Positions 11,839 through 22,765 of a stretch of DNA of 64,000 nucleotides are shown piece after piece. The position numbers and the translations under genes are program-made. The stretch comes from Selaginella tamariscina (Eukaryota > Streptophyta > Lycopodiopsida > Selaginellales > Selaginellaceae), in assembly GCA_003024785.1 (NCBI GenBank), contig PUQB01000014.1, positions 480,873 to 544,872 on the forward strand, given 5' to 3'. The notes beneath the pieces were generated by a model. The model did no database searches. It saw only the letters and a list, made by a program, of their open reading frames with translations, and had not been told where the DNA came from. Positions within the stretch are counted from its first letter, which is position 1, and the number at the start of each line of letters is the position of its first letter.

Positions 11839-13263
11839 ATGCCATCCAAGTATCACTCTTTTCAGAACGTTTTTGACAAGCACAAGGTTGTAGTTCTTCC
11901 TGTTCACAGGTCCTACGACTGTCCTATCGATCTTGTGGAAGGAAAGACTCCACCATTCGGACCGATTTATGCATTGTCACCTACAAAATTGGAGGTTCTT
12001 CGTCAGTACATTGAGGAAAACTTGGCATCTGGCTTCATTTGTCACTTAAAGTCCCCTGCAGGAGCATCTATCTTCTTTGTCAAGAAGAAAGATGAGAGTT
12101 TATGTTTGGTTGTGGACTATATAGGTTTGAATCAAGTCACCATTCGGAACCGGTACCTGTTGCTATTGATCCCAGAACTTCTCAATCGGCTACAAGGAGC
12201 AAAGGTGTTCACGAAAATTAACTTACGAGGGGCTTACAATCTTGTACGGATTCGTCCAGGCGATGAGTGGAAGACTGCCTTTCGTACAAGATATGGACAC
12301 TTCGAGTACACGGTGATGCCTTTCGGACTTACCAATGCCCCAACCGTGTTCTAACACATGGTGAACGACATCTTTCGTGACTTCTTGGACCAGTTTGTGG
12401 TAATTTACCTCGATGACATTTTGATTTTCTCCAAGGACCAAGCGGCTCATGACAAGCATATACGATTAGTCCTACAGAGGCTTCGCAAGCATGGCCTGTA
12501 TGCAAAGTTGGAGAAGTGTTTCTTTGACAGGGATACTGTGGAGTTCTTGGTTACATCGTCTCTCTTGTTGGCGTTTACATGGACATGCACAAGGTGAAGA
12601 CTATCGCGGAGTGGAGAGGCTCAAGTCTATACAAGACGTACAATGTTTCCTTGGCTTTGCAAATTTCTACAAGCATTTCATACAGGACTTCTCCAAGCGT
12701 GTACTTCCACTCACGGAACTCACCAAGCGCACATGAGTGTTCTCTTGATCTGACAAGGCGGAACATGCATTCACAACACTCAAGGACGCCTTCACGACAG
12801 CTCCGATTTTAGCACATCCTGATCCTTCTTGTCCCTTCTTCGTTGAAGCAGATGCCTCGGATTTTGCAGTAGGATCTGTTCTATCACAAGTTGGATAAGA
12901 CAAGTTGCTTCATCTGCAACTTTTCACTCTCGTAAGTTCCTTTCGGCAGAGATCAATTACGAGATTCATAACAAGGAACTCAAGGCCATTGTGGATTCGT
13001 TCAAGGAGTGGCGGCATTTCCTGGAAGGTGCTGCGCATCCTGTACAAGTTCTTACGGATCACAATAACCTGGAGTATTTTCAAACGGCTCGAGTTTTTAG
13101 TCAGCGACAGGCTAGGTGGGCGGAGTTCCTATCAGGCCTGGTTTTCAAAATGGCAAGGCGGATGCATTATCTAGGCGCTCTTACCTTGCACCGACCCCGA
13201 GCGATTCTGCATACGACTGTCAAAAGCAAGTGTTGTTGGGTCCTGATCGACTTCGGCTTGTAG
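11839..13263 (+). pseudogene. G3 copy 1 reverse transcriptase and RNase H
   Basis: The frame 11839-12354 gives the fingers/palm ([45 protein letters not shown]), a stop where VFQHM would be expected, then 12358 onward with the active site VVIYLDDILIFSKDQ and [15 protein letters not shown]. Frameshifts lie near 12560 and 12740. RNase H continues 12930-13263 with [20 protein letters not shown] and [10 protein letters not shown]. The catalytic YLDD box is intact, but the frame is not. Confidence 0.85.
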
Positions 13264-13289
13264 CACTACAAGTTCATCAGGCTCCAGCA

Positions 13290-14760
13290 GATTCCACACT
13301 CCTACAGGACATCCGTTTGCAATTGGCTACAGACGACTTGGCAAGGAATGTGTTTTCACACATTAGTCCTGACATCGCAAGTTCCTCTTCCTCCAATTCC
13401 TATACAGACTACAAGTTGTTTGCTATATATGACGGACTCCTGTACCAGGAAGGTCTCATGTACGTTCCTATTGGTGTTTGCAAGACTCGTGTGTACAGGA
13501 TTGTCATGATACCTCGGCTACAGGACATTTTGGTGTGGCCAAGATAGTTGAGTTGGTGACTCGCAACTATTGATGGCCTGGGTTGCAAGGTTTTGGAGTT
13601 GTGACACCTGCAATAGGTCGAAGATGCCTCGTCACGCGCCCTCTGGTCTTCTTCGTCCTCTTCCTATTCCTTCTGCTCCTTGGATATCCATTTTTGGATT
13701 TCCTCATAGATCTTTCTCCTTCTCGTGGATTTGATGCAGTTCTTGTGGTGGTTGACCGTTTCACCAAATAGGCTCATTTTCTACCATGTCACAAGACTGC
13801 TACAGGCCAGACAACCGCTGAGTTGGTGATCCGCGAATATTCCGACACCATAGTCTTCCTGAGAGCATTGTTTCTGATCGAGGCCCACAATTCATGTCCA
13901 AGTTTTGGCGAGAACTTCTCCGGAGTCTACAGGTTAAAGTGGACCTTTCTTCAGAATACCATCCACAAACTGATGGGCAGTCACAACGCACGATTCAGAC
14001 CTTGGAACAATATCTTCGCTGCTTCATCAGTTACCAACAGGACAACTGGTTGGACCTTCTTCCAATGGCAGAGTTTGCTTACAACAACTTCGTTCACGCA
14101 TCTATAGGCCAGACACCTTTCTTTGCTTTTACAGGCTACCATCCACGTTTTGACTTTGCTCCTCCTGCTTTTCCTTCTTCCGCTCCTACAGTACAGAATC
14201 GTCTCCAGCAGCTTCGTCAGGTACATGAGGATCTCCGGGTTCATCTTCAGCAGGTATAGGAACGGTACAAGCGTCATGCTGATGCTCATCGTTAATCGGC
14301 ACTTGCAAACAAATTGGTGATCTCGTGTGGCTTCTTTGTCGACATATTTGCACCAATAGGCCTTCTTCTAAGTTGGATTTTAACGATTGGGCCCTTATAG
14401 GATTGCGGCTAAGGTCAATCCTGTAGCTTTCCGACTCGAGTTACCATCTACGATGAAACTTCATCATGTGTTTCAACCTCTTTGTTGGATTCGTATCATC
14501 CTTCTTCTCTTCCTGGTCGTGCTTCTTCTCCTCCCCCTCCTGTGGTCATTGACGGTGAACCTGAGTACGAAGTTGTAGCCATCCTTGATTCTCATCTTCA
14601 TTGTGCTAACTTCAATACTTGGTAAATTGGAAAGGTTATTTGCCTACCGATCATACTTGGGAACCTGCATCCAACTTACTCTATACTTCTTCCAAAGTTG
14701 TGCTTTCCATCGGTGTTATCCTGCTAAATTAGGTCCCAAGACTCGTGGAACTCGTCCTTA
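13290..14760 (+). pseudogene. G3 copy 1 integrase with C-terminal chromodomain
   Basis: Fragments in several frames: GFDAVLVVVDRFTK (first Asp region), MSKFWRELLRSLQVKVDLSS, then YHPQTDGQSQRTIQTLEQYL with the catalytic Glu position replaced as in many chromoviruses, and FAYNNFVHASIGQTPFFAF. Near 14555-14690 two frames give EYEVVAILDSH and [17 protein letters not shown], a chromodomain, followed by PKTRGTRP before the purine tract. Chromodomain plus this tail defines a chromovirus. Function is lost through frameshifts. Confidence 0.8.
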
Positions 14761-14772
14761 GGGAGGAGGTGC

Positions 14773-15328
14773 TGTCACGACCCAATACAGGATGCAGGAT
14801 ACAGGATATGGGTTACAGGATATGCCTATAGGATATACCTACATGATATGCCTATAGGATATACCTACAGGATATGCCTGCAGGATATTCTTACAAGATA
14901 TGTCTGTAGGATATTCCTACATGATATACCTACAGGATATTCCTATAGGATATGCCTATAGATATACTACAGATATACCTAGAGGATAAGGGTCACTATT
15001 TTTAGCTCATGACTAGATTAGCTTAGAGTTGTGAATATAAAAGCTCCGACCTAATTGTTGTACAATCAGTTACTATCAACACCAGTCTTTCTATGATCAA
15101 TCTTGTCTTATCTTATTCTTGTCTTGTCTTGCTCCTTACCTCTTGCTCTTGTCTTGTTCTTAGTTCTTAGTTCCTGTCCTGCTCCCTGTTCTGCTCCTTG
15201 TCCTGCTGCTTTTGAGTCAAGCTTTCTTGTTCTCAGAATCCTGCTCACTTCTTTATTCTCGAAATCCTGCTCACTTCCTTGTTCTCGAAATCCTGCTCAC
15301 TTCCTTGTTCCTGGATTGTGGCTTGACA
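14773..15328 (+). repeat. G3 copy 1, 3' LTR (longer than the 5' LTR)
   Basis: 556 bp against 451 in the 5' LTR. The extra length comes from more 13-bp AGGATAT units (about 14) and a triplicated CCTGCTCACTTCCTTGTTCTC-type unit near 15230-15310. The purine tract GGGAGGAGGTGC precedes it at 14761-14772. Confidence 0.9.
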
Positions 15329-15333
15329 GGTAT

Positions 15334-18201
15334 GTGTGATTTTTCACTCTCTCCTCCTGTATTACGCTTGGAGTCTGTGTCTCTGTAGTTTATTCCTTTA
15401 CGGAGAAGCTTGTTGCTGTTTGTATTACGCATACAACTCTGATTCCGGTCTTGGAGTGGTGTTCATCTCAACATGTTCAAATGCCTGATCCGTCACCTGG
15501 GTATCGAGCACACTACATCGAACAACTTAAGCAGCAGTATGCAAGTTTGTTCAAATTTGATTTGTCCCAAAGTGCATGTGTGAAGACTCAACATTGTGCA
15601 ATGCAAAGCCTTTCAAAGTCCAGGTTCGACGTAGGTCACCAAAAGAGTTATCAGCCATGCGAATAGCTATTACCGATATGATCAGTAAGTGGGTGTGTCG
15701 TCCATCACGGAGTCCATGGGCATGTGGTTCTCAAGCATGATGGATCCCTACGATTTTGTGTGGATTATGACCTCTCAATGATGTTACCATCAAAGATATT
15801 TATCCACTTCCGAACTCTACCAATCTATTATATCGTTTGGGTCAGAGTCGATGATTTACTAAGTTGGATTTAACATCAGGATATTGGTAGGTTCCTATGA
15901 CTAAGGAGGATATTCCAAAAACAACCTTCTGGACACCATTTGGTCTTTACAAGTTTTTGGTCATGCCTTTGGATTGACTTCAGTTCCTGCCACCTTTCAA
16001 CGCATGATGGATGAGCTTCTTTCATATATGCTTGATATCACTGCCGATTTCATTAATGATGTGCTCATTCATGGGTCTGGTTCTTGGGAGGATCACATTC
16101 GTGATGTACGATGAGTTCTTGATCAATTTCGAGAAGTTGACTTGAGTTGAAACTTGAAAAGTGTGTGTTTGGTTCGACCAACACCACTTACTTGGGTTAC
16201 TGTATATCTCGAGAAGGTTTACATGTGGATCCAACGAAGTTGCAAGCTGTTCGAGAGTTCCCTTAACCCCGTATGGTACAAGAAGTTCAGCGTTTCTTGG
16301 GCAAGGTGCAGTACTTGGGTTGGTTTATCGATCATCTCGCTGATCAAATTGCCCTTCTTTGGGAGTTAGTTTGTCCACAGGTACCTTTCAGGTGTCAGCA
16401 GGCATTTGACCGATTAAAGGAGTTCTTGACAACTCCACCACTACTTCAATACCTGGATTTCACTTGTCCGTTCATTTTACGAGTAGATGCATCCGATATT
16501 GGTATTGGTGGTGTATTGATGCAAACCGATGCTGCGGATCCTTCGATTCGACACCCAGTGGCTTACATCAGTCGAGTACTTGAGCCTGCTGAGTAGAATT
16601 ATTTCACTACTGAAAAAGAATGTCTTGCTGCTGTTTAGGGTTTTGAACGACTTCATGCTTACTTACATGGGAGTAAAACACTTTTGGAGTGTGATCATGT
16701 TGCTGTCACTTCCTTATTAAAACAGAAGAATTTAGTGGGTCGTGTAGCTAGATGGGCATTACGTCTCCAGGTATATAACTTTAAGGTGGTGCACATGGCT
16801 TGGGCAAACAATGGTGGATGCGGATGCACTTTCCTTTCCAATTCTACTTTGCCTGCTCATGCAATAGTTGCGACATTTGGTTTGATACAAGCCCCTCAGG
16901 TATTTGATGCCGACTTACCATCCTTGGAACAGTGGCAGGACGCCAAAAATAGGAACCATAGACGAGGTAATTACGGGATGCATTTGCAACTCCTTTCGAA
17001 CGTTGATTTCAACAATATCATGCTTAGTTTCAACTTCAGAATGATTTATTGTATTTTATTGGGACAAATCCAGAAGACAGATGGCGTTTGGTTGTACCCT
17101 CTACATATATTCCACACCTTCTTCGAGCATATCATGATTCACCTATTGTTAGAGGTCATCTTTGTCACCAACAAGTGTTGGAGAAGCTTCGCCGATCTTT
17201 TTATTGGCCAACATGCGTGCTGACGTGATCAGGTATATTCAGAGCTGTCCCATTTGTCAAACTCGGAATTCCTCTACGACTCGGGCCATGGGGGTGTTAG
17301 AATCCATCAATGTCTCTCGCCCTTTTGAGTTAATTACAATGGATTTAATGGGATCTTTTCCACGATCTTCTCAAGGTAACCAGTACATCATTGTTGTATC
17401 TGATTATTTAACTCGTTGGGTGGAGGTTGGTGCTCTTCCGGATGCAACTGCCATGTCAACAACTTTGTTTCTGTTCGATAATGTGGTTTTGTAGCATTCT
17501 TGTTAGGGGTAAAACACTCATTTGCCTCTTCATATCATCCACAAACTGATGGTTTGGTGGAGCGATTGAATCGGACCTTCAAGGGTATGATCTCGAAATA
17601 TGTGAACTTCAATCACACTGACTGGGATTGGTATTTGTAATGCTTGAGATTTGCTTATGTAACAGGCATTCAGAGTTTGATTGATATCTCTCCATTCAAG
17701 GCACTGTATGGATATGATCCTAAGTTGCTTAGTGAATTGGAGTTATCATCAAATCTACCACGTGCCGAAGATGCAAAGATGTGGGCTTGACATTTAAATG
17801 CTATCTTGCCTCTTCTGTGTGTAGAGTCTACTAAACATCTTAGTTGAACTCAAATACGGCAGCAATCTTTTTACAATGCACGACATCAAATTCCACCAGA
17901 TTATGCTGACGGTGATTGAGTACTTGTACGTTTTCCCAAGTTAATTACACCTAGGCTTGCAACTAGTTTATTACATAAGTGGCTTGGTCCCTATTGAGTA
18001 CTTCGAAAGGTTGGTCCTCAGGTGTATCAAGTACAGTTAGTAAGATCTCATGAGGTTGAGATAGTTCACATAGTTCGAATGAAACGGTTTATCATTCGAG
18101 ACTTATTGAGTACATTTGGTCATACTTTAGATGAGCCAGCTCACACAAATCCAAGACCATCAGATCCATCACCATTTACACAACCGCAAAGGGGAGGATA
18201 A
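15334..18201 (+). pseudogene. G2 copy 1 pol remnants
   Basis: The G2 body continues after the G3 insertion. Visible pieces are EQLKQQYASLFKFDLSQ, a degenerate reverse transcriptase with FINDVLIHGSGSWEDHI near 16050 (first catalytic Asp of the FIDD box is Asn), VQRFLGKVQYLGWFIDHL, RNase H HPVAYISRVLEPAE, and integrase CPICQTRNS with DLMGSFPRSSQGNQYIIVVS near 17250-17400 and YHPQTDGLVERLNRTF near 17535. Many stops and deletions. It ends at the purine tract before the 3' LTR. Confidence 0.8.
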
Positions 18202-18403
18202 TGTATAATATTGTATATATGTAAAATACTGTATATACACACATGCATAATGACACATGGGTGATGATATGGCCCCCATGTGTCAATGCCACATGTTGCA
18301 TGTGTGCCACATGACAGAAGGTCTCCTATATATATATGTATATAAGTAGGGTTTTGTACTTGAATAAAGTATCACATTCTGTGCATAGTTATCTGTTCTT
18401 TCA
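18202..18403 (+). repeat. G2 copy 1, 3' LTR
   Basis: 202 bp, starting TGTATAATATTG and ending TTCTTTCA, homologous to 43856-44045 in reverse and to the broken 5' LTR. The following GTATT is the target duplication. Confidence 0.85.
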
Positions 18404-18696
18404 GTATTATTGCGCTGGGATGGATGTTAAACAATTATTAATAATAATATAAAAATATTCTAAAATATTATGTAAAATTAATAACAAAGTAAATAGATAA
18501 ATGTAATGTAACATATATTTACCTGAAAAGATCCCCACCCTTCACGTGCTCAATTCACTTCATGATCTATTTGGTCGGTATGTTCGAATACAGCCATAAA
18601 AATATTGTTAAATTATTGTTTTATGTTTTGATTTTCTTAAATTAAATCGTAATTAAAACATTTCATAAAGCTCCATGATAATTTAAACACATTCAT

Positions 18697-18742
<46 letters not shown>

Positions 18743-18813
18743 AAGTATATTTATATATTTATAAAGATGTGTATCAATATATTCTGATCTCATATTATTA
18801 TTTCTTAAACGGA

Positions 18814-18907
<94 letters not shown>

Positions 18908-19137
18908 ACTAATATCTTATTGTTTAAGATATACACCAATAACGATATGTTTTAATTGGATGTTGTGTGGTTTAAATATCTTATACGTGTATAATTTTTA
19001 TCTAAGAATAATAATTATAAGAGATTTCAATATAGTTGTAAATATATAATATATTTTAATGGGCAACTTCACAGTATTGGAATCTTTTAGAATATTCTAA
19101 GCACATATAATATTCTAGGTATCCTTGCATTCAAGCT
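18404..19137. other. 2OGD-A upstream spacer with microsatellites
   Basis: No gene. It holds a divergent exon-1 relic (separate entry), a (TC)n/(TA)n tract at 18700-18742, and an (AT)n tract of about 80 bp at 18816-18900. Just before the start codon, 19079-19098 reads GGAATCTTTTAGAATATTCT, an array of alternating GAA/TTC-like pentamers resembling a heat-shock element, also present upstream of copy C. Binding is unproven. Confidence 0.55.
18533..18587 (-). pseudogene. Relic of 2OGD exon 1 end, head-to-head with 2OGD-A
   Basis: Minus-strand sequence resembles the last 55 nt of 2OGD exon 1 (ATCATGAAGTGAATTGAGCA...) and runs straight into CAG|GTAAATATATG, the same splice donor as the gene. It lies about 550 bp upstream of 2OGD-A, in opposite orientation. 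Equivalents are at 60509-60562 and, rearranged, at 37100-37150. It implies an ancient divergent second 2OGD copy. Confidence 0.65.
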
Positions 19138-19430
19138 ATGGATGAGAATGAAGAATTTGTGATATTCAAACAAGAGATGAAAGGTGTAAAGGAATTAGTT
19201 GACAAAGGTATTAGTGGAATACCACGTTTTTACATCGATCCAAAGGTAAAAAACGAGCAATTCAATAGTAAAAAGGACGATATTCATCTCCCTATAATCG
19301 ATCTCTCTGGAATATACGGCCCCAATCGTTCTCAAATTGTTCATGAAGTAAATAAAGCATGTGAAGAATGGGGATTTTTCCAGGTAAATATATAATCAAG
19401 TAAATGTTCCATAAGATATTCATTTACAAT

Positions 19431-19880
19431 ATATTATATTATGTACACTATACGAAATCATATATAATACATTTTGTATATGTTTCTAATATATATATAT
19501 ACACACTTGCAAATATATATGTATACGACTACACACGTATACATGTGTTCAAATTTGTACAGCGTTCTAAACATATTTTACACTATACGAAATCATTATA
19601 TAATACCACTGATATGTTTCTAATATATACATACACACCTGCAAATATATATGTATACGACCACACACGTATATATGTGTTCAAACTTGTACAGCGTTCT
19701 AAACAAAGTTATTTCAGTTGTAAACTATACAAAATCATTATATAATACCACTAACATTTTGTATATGTTTCTAATATATACACACACTTGCAAGTATATA
19801 TGTATACCACTACACACGTATATATGTGTTCAAATTTGTTATGTAGTACAGCGTTCTAATAGCAAATCTGTGTTCTAACA
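19431..19880. repeat. Three-copy tandem repeat in intron 1 of 2OGD-A
   Basis: A unit of about 136-151 bp starting TTTCTAATATATA occurs at 19482, 19616 and 19768. Each unit contains TGTATACNACTACACACGTAT and a GTACAGCGTTCTAA block. Copies B (36140-36440) and C (59400-59690) have two units. Confidence 0.75.
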
Positions 19881-20914
19881 TATAGAGTAGTACATGTATT
19901 ATCTATAAAAACAATACAGTACAGTAATATGTTTTATTTTAACTATTGATATTTTATTAAACGACTATATTAATCAGGTGGTTAATCATGGAGTCAGTGA
20001 ATCTGCAATGGAGAACATGTTGGAAGCTGTCAAGGCATTTTTCGATATGCCATTTGAGGAAAGGAAAGAATATTACTCGAATAACTTGTTTGATAAAGTG
20101 AGATTTGGAACAAGCCATAATCCCAACAATGAATCTGTTCTTCAGTGGAAAGATTACCTTCGTCATCCCTGCAATCCTTTAGATGTTCACTTCCCAACCT
20201 GGCCTTCAAAACCCGCTTCTTACAGGCAAGCCATGATATACACACTTCTGTATATATGGTGTATGTGTGTGTGCGTTTCTGCGGTATATATGTGTGTGTG
20301 TGGTGTAATTATACTGACTATCAGTACATATGAGTTGATTCTCTTGTTCCTCTTACTCACACACATGTAACTCTCTCTCTCTCTCTCTCTCACTCTCACA
20401 CACACACACACACACACAGTATATTGTGACACACTCTTATTATTGTTACAGGGAGAGTGCAAAAGTTTATGCTGAAGTAACAAAGAAGGTCGCTGGAAAG
20501 TTATTAGAGCTGATGTCTGAGGGTTTAGGCCTTAGTCAAGATTATTTAAGAAAATATTACGGAGAACCACACGGACAACAATTAGCTGCTAATTATTATC
20601 CACCTTGTCCTAATCCAGAGTTAACCATTGGAATATCCCCGCACTCGGATGTTGGTGGCGTCACCATTCTTCTACAAAATGAAGTCGATGGATTAGAGGT
20701 TTTACATAACGACCGTTGGATTCCCATTAAACCTCTCAAAAACGCACTTATCATAAATCTTGGTGACTACTCCCAGGTAATAACAATTGATATTTTATTT
20801 AATATACTTGTTAATATTTTATAAAACTATATCAATGTAAATAATACTCAAATAATATAAATAATAATAATGTTTTAACAAGGTGATCACAATGGACGGT
20901 ACATAAGCGTGGAG

Positions 20915-22175
20915 ATGAATAGGAAGGATGGGTGTGATTACTAGACTCAACGTTGCACAACACATTGGAATGTTCCAGCTCGTGTTATCGCAGTTCATGT
21001 ATTGGCCACATGAAATGCGTAAAGGAAACATGTCTGTTCATCAACTTAAGTAAGAAAGCAAATGACTGCCAATTTAAGGGCACCATTGATAAAGTCCAGT
21101 TATTCTTCATATGGTAGAGTGCTTGGAATGAAGTGTGTGCATTGCAACAATGAGCCCCTTCTAGTGCAGACATGCTCCGTTGTTGCATATTACATAATTC
21201 CAGATGATATCACATGCACGAGGCTTTTCATCCATCTTGAAGAACATCAACATCCACGTAGACCACCCGAATCCATAGTCTTTAAAGACAGAGTTAAGGA
21301 GACAATCAACAAAGCAGTCGCTGCAACCCCAAGAACTAATCAACGTGTTATAAGTTTCAAGCAGCACGCAATATAATTTTGGAAAAATTGGTAACAGATT
21401 CTGGAGATGTATCATACGACAAGGTTCTGTCAGATCTACTACCACTCACAAATCATCGCGGTAAGCAAAAAAATTATTATTTCCTTTTGGAGATGCTTAA
21501 CCTTTCCACTGTAGAACAAGAAAATGGATATCTCAGGCTAGAACAAGAGACACTCGTTTCAAAGAAGGTTTCGAAGGACTTCTGCAGTTAAAGAAGAAGC
21601 TATCAATCCCATTCATACATGTTATCCACATACCCGGAATGGACCTCAACGGAGCTGAAGAGCAACCTTTAATCTTAAAATGACGGTTGCCGGCCCAGGA
21701 CCTCCCTGTGTTCCTCAAGTATCCACTTCTTTGTAACTTGACGCACTGACTGCATGTAATGGAACAAACAACTCCTTTCTCTTCCTCTCATCTTTGACCC
21801 ATTGTTGAAAAACTTGACGCAATGCTAACCAAATTGCACCTGACTCATCTGACATGAACCCCGCAAAGTTCACATTATGAAGTCCTTGTTTGCTGCACAC
21901 TTGAAGCATAGTGTTCAAAAATTTGATCACTGCCACACTATCCTCCCTGATCATGTCACCATAAGCAAGTGTCACCATCGACCTTAAACTACACAAACAT
22001 AAGTGCATTATATTAGTAAGTATTTTAAAACATAGATATGTTAATACTTACAATGGATCATAGAGATGTATTCCAGTGTACACCAATCATTAATACGATA
22101 TGTGTGGTCTAGCACCACCCACTGCTGTTCGAGATCACCTCCAGATTGACACCTTCTAATGTAGTCTATTCCGAA
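20915..22175. mobile_element. Foreign insertion in 2OGD-A exon 4, with two opposed gene fragments
   Basis: The block sits exactly between GTGGAG and CACAGGG of exon 4. Its left half on plus encodes CVHCNNEPLLVQTCSVVAYY, then TCTRLFIHLEEHQHP and FKDRVKETINKAVAATPRTN. Its right half on minus encodes WVVLDHTYRINDWCTLEYIS, a short intron-like gap (GTAAGT...GTGTAG), and then HNVNFAGFMSDESGAIW. I recall these as the N- and C-terminal parts of one repetitive plant protein family (CVYC...IHLG.H.HP; NFKGFMADSAQANW), probably transposon-linked. That assignment is from memory and unchecked. No target duplication or terminal inverted repeat is evident. Confidence 0.55.
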
Positions 22176-22345
22176 CACAGGGCTAAAGTGAACTCCGAGA
22201 ATCTGAAATATCCGTTGGCATATTTTATCAGCCTTCAATAGAGGGGATAGTGGGGCCTATCCCAGAGCTGTTGGATGAAGACCATCCTGCGGTTTACAAG
22301 AGCATAAAGTTTGGTGACTACTTAAATGGATTCTTCTCAGGTAAT

Positions 22346-22765
22346 CTCTAGTACATTGAGGCAGTCAAGATACAAAATTAAGGTTAATTATAAGTTTTAT
22401 AATATTTAAATAAGTTGAAGTTCAATGTAATATTATCAAAAATCTAATGCATTTTACGTGAATAAATATAATAATTTAATTAAATAATTGTGAAACATAT
22501 TCATTTTATAACATAATGGATAATAGATATATTTTCTTTCCTTTCCTTTTTTATGTTTTTGGTTGAAAAAATAAATTATATTTATAAACTGATAGATTTT
22601 AGAATATCAAAAATTAGGTATCAGCTAGGAATATGCTAAAATTCACTACATACTTTTGTTAAACAAATGGTTCAAATATACATAATACATTTGTAATAAA
22701 TTCTTTTAATTATATTCACAAAAATATAATGTTTTATAATTTTAAAAGTTTTTTAAATTTGAATA
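22346..22765. other. 3' flank of 2OGD-A
   Basis: AT-rich, non-coding. It aligns with 34400-34830 (copy B) and 57637-58100 (copy C) in reverse and ends TTTAAATTTGAATA at the G1 insertion. Confidence 0.7.

Larger units (their letters stand above)
9297..15328 (+). mobile_element. G3 chromovirus (Ty3/gypsy), copy 1, with intact LTRs and target duplication
   Basis: A 6-kb plus-strand element with LTRs at 9297-9747 and 14773-15328, both starting TGTCACGACCC and ending GGCTTGACA. It is flanked by GGTAT and inserted in the G2 body. Order: gag with CCHC knuckle, protease, reverse transcriptase, RNase H, integrase and a decayed C-terminal chromodomain, then the purine tract GGGAGGAGGTGC. Scattered stops and frameshifts, including a stop at codon 8 of gag and protease DTG changed to NTG, make it inactive. 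The gag and the chromodomain differ from the G1/G2 families. Confidence 0.92.
2976..18403 (+). mobile_element. G2 Ty3/gypsy element, copy 1, nested host of two other elements
   Basis: A plus-strand LTR retrotransposon interrupted twice. Its 5' LTR begins TGTAAGATAA at 2976-2985, is broken by a G1 element (2986-7834), and resumes at 7835. Its body is broken by a G3 element (9297-15328) and resumes at 15334. The 3' LTR is 18202-18403, preceded by the purine tract CAAAGGGGAGGATAA. The flanks are TGTAT on the left and GTATT on the right, consistent with a 4-5 bp duplication of GTAT(T). The uninterrupted target survives in cassette C near 60678-60682 and in B near 37306-37312, which confirms the insertion. 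Coding remnants hold many stops, so the element is dead. Confidence 0.85.
19138..22345 (+). pseudogene. 2-oxoglutarate/Fe(II) dioxygenase, copy A, exon 4 split by an insertion
   Basis: Exon 1 is 19138-19383 (82 codons), exon 2 is 19978-20225, exon 3 is 20452-20776, and exon 4 starts at 20883. Exons 1-3 are open and encode a DIOX_N-type N-terminus (HLPIIDLSGIYG, ACEEWGFFQVVNHGV), VRFGTSHNP and WKDYL, and the metal ligands PHSD (His229, Asp231). Intron 2 has a GC donor. Exon 4 has a 1-nt deletion near 20888 and a foreign 1261-bp block (20915-22175) between the codons for Glu284 and the third ligand His285. It then resumes with HRAKVNSENL plus another 1-nt loss. The protein would lack the last ligand and the R-x-S co-substrate pair. 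The VRFGTS/WKDYL pattern resembles feruloyl-CoA 6'-hydroxylase-like enzymes; the substrate is inferred. Confidence 0.85.

Noticed and set aside
21988-22053. A true intron in the minus-strand fragment of the 2OGD-A insert
   Set aside because: GTAAGT and GTGTAG borders exist, but joining them does not keep the frame of the two flanking motifs; left as an intron-like gap.
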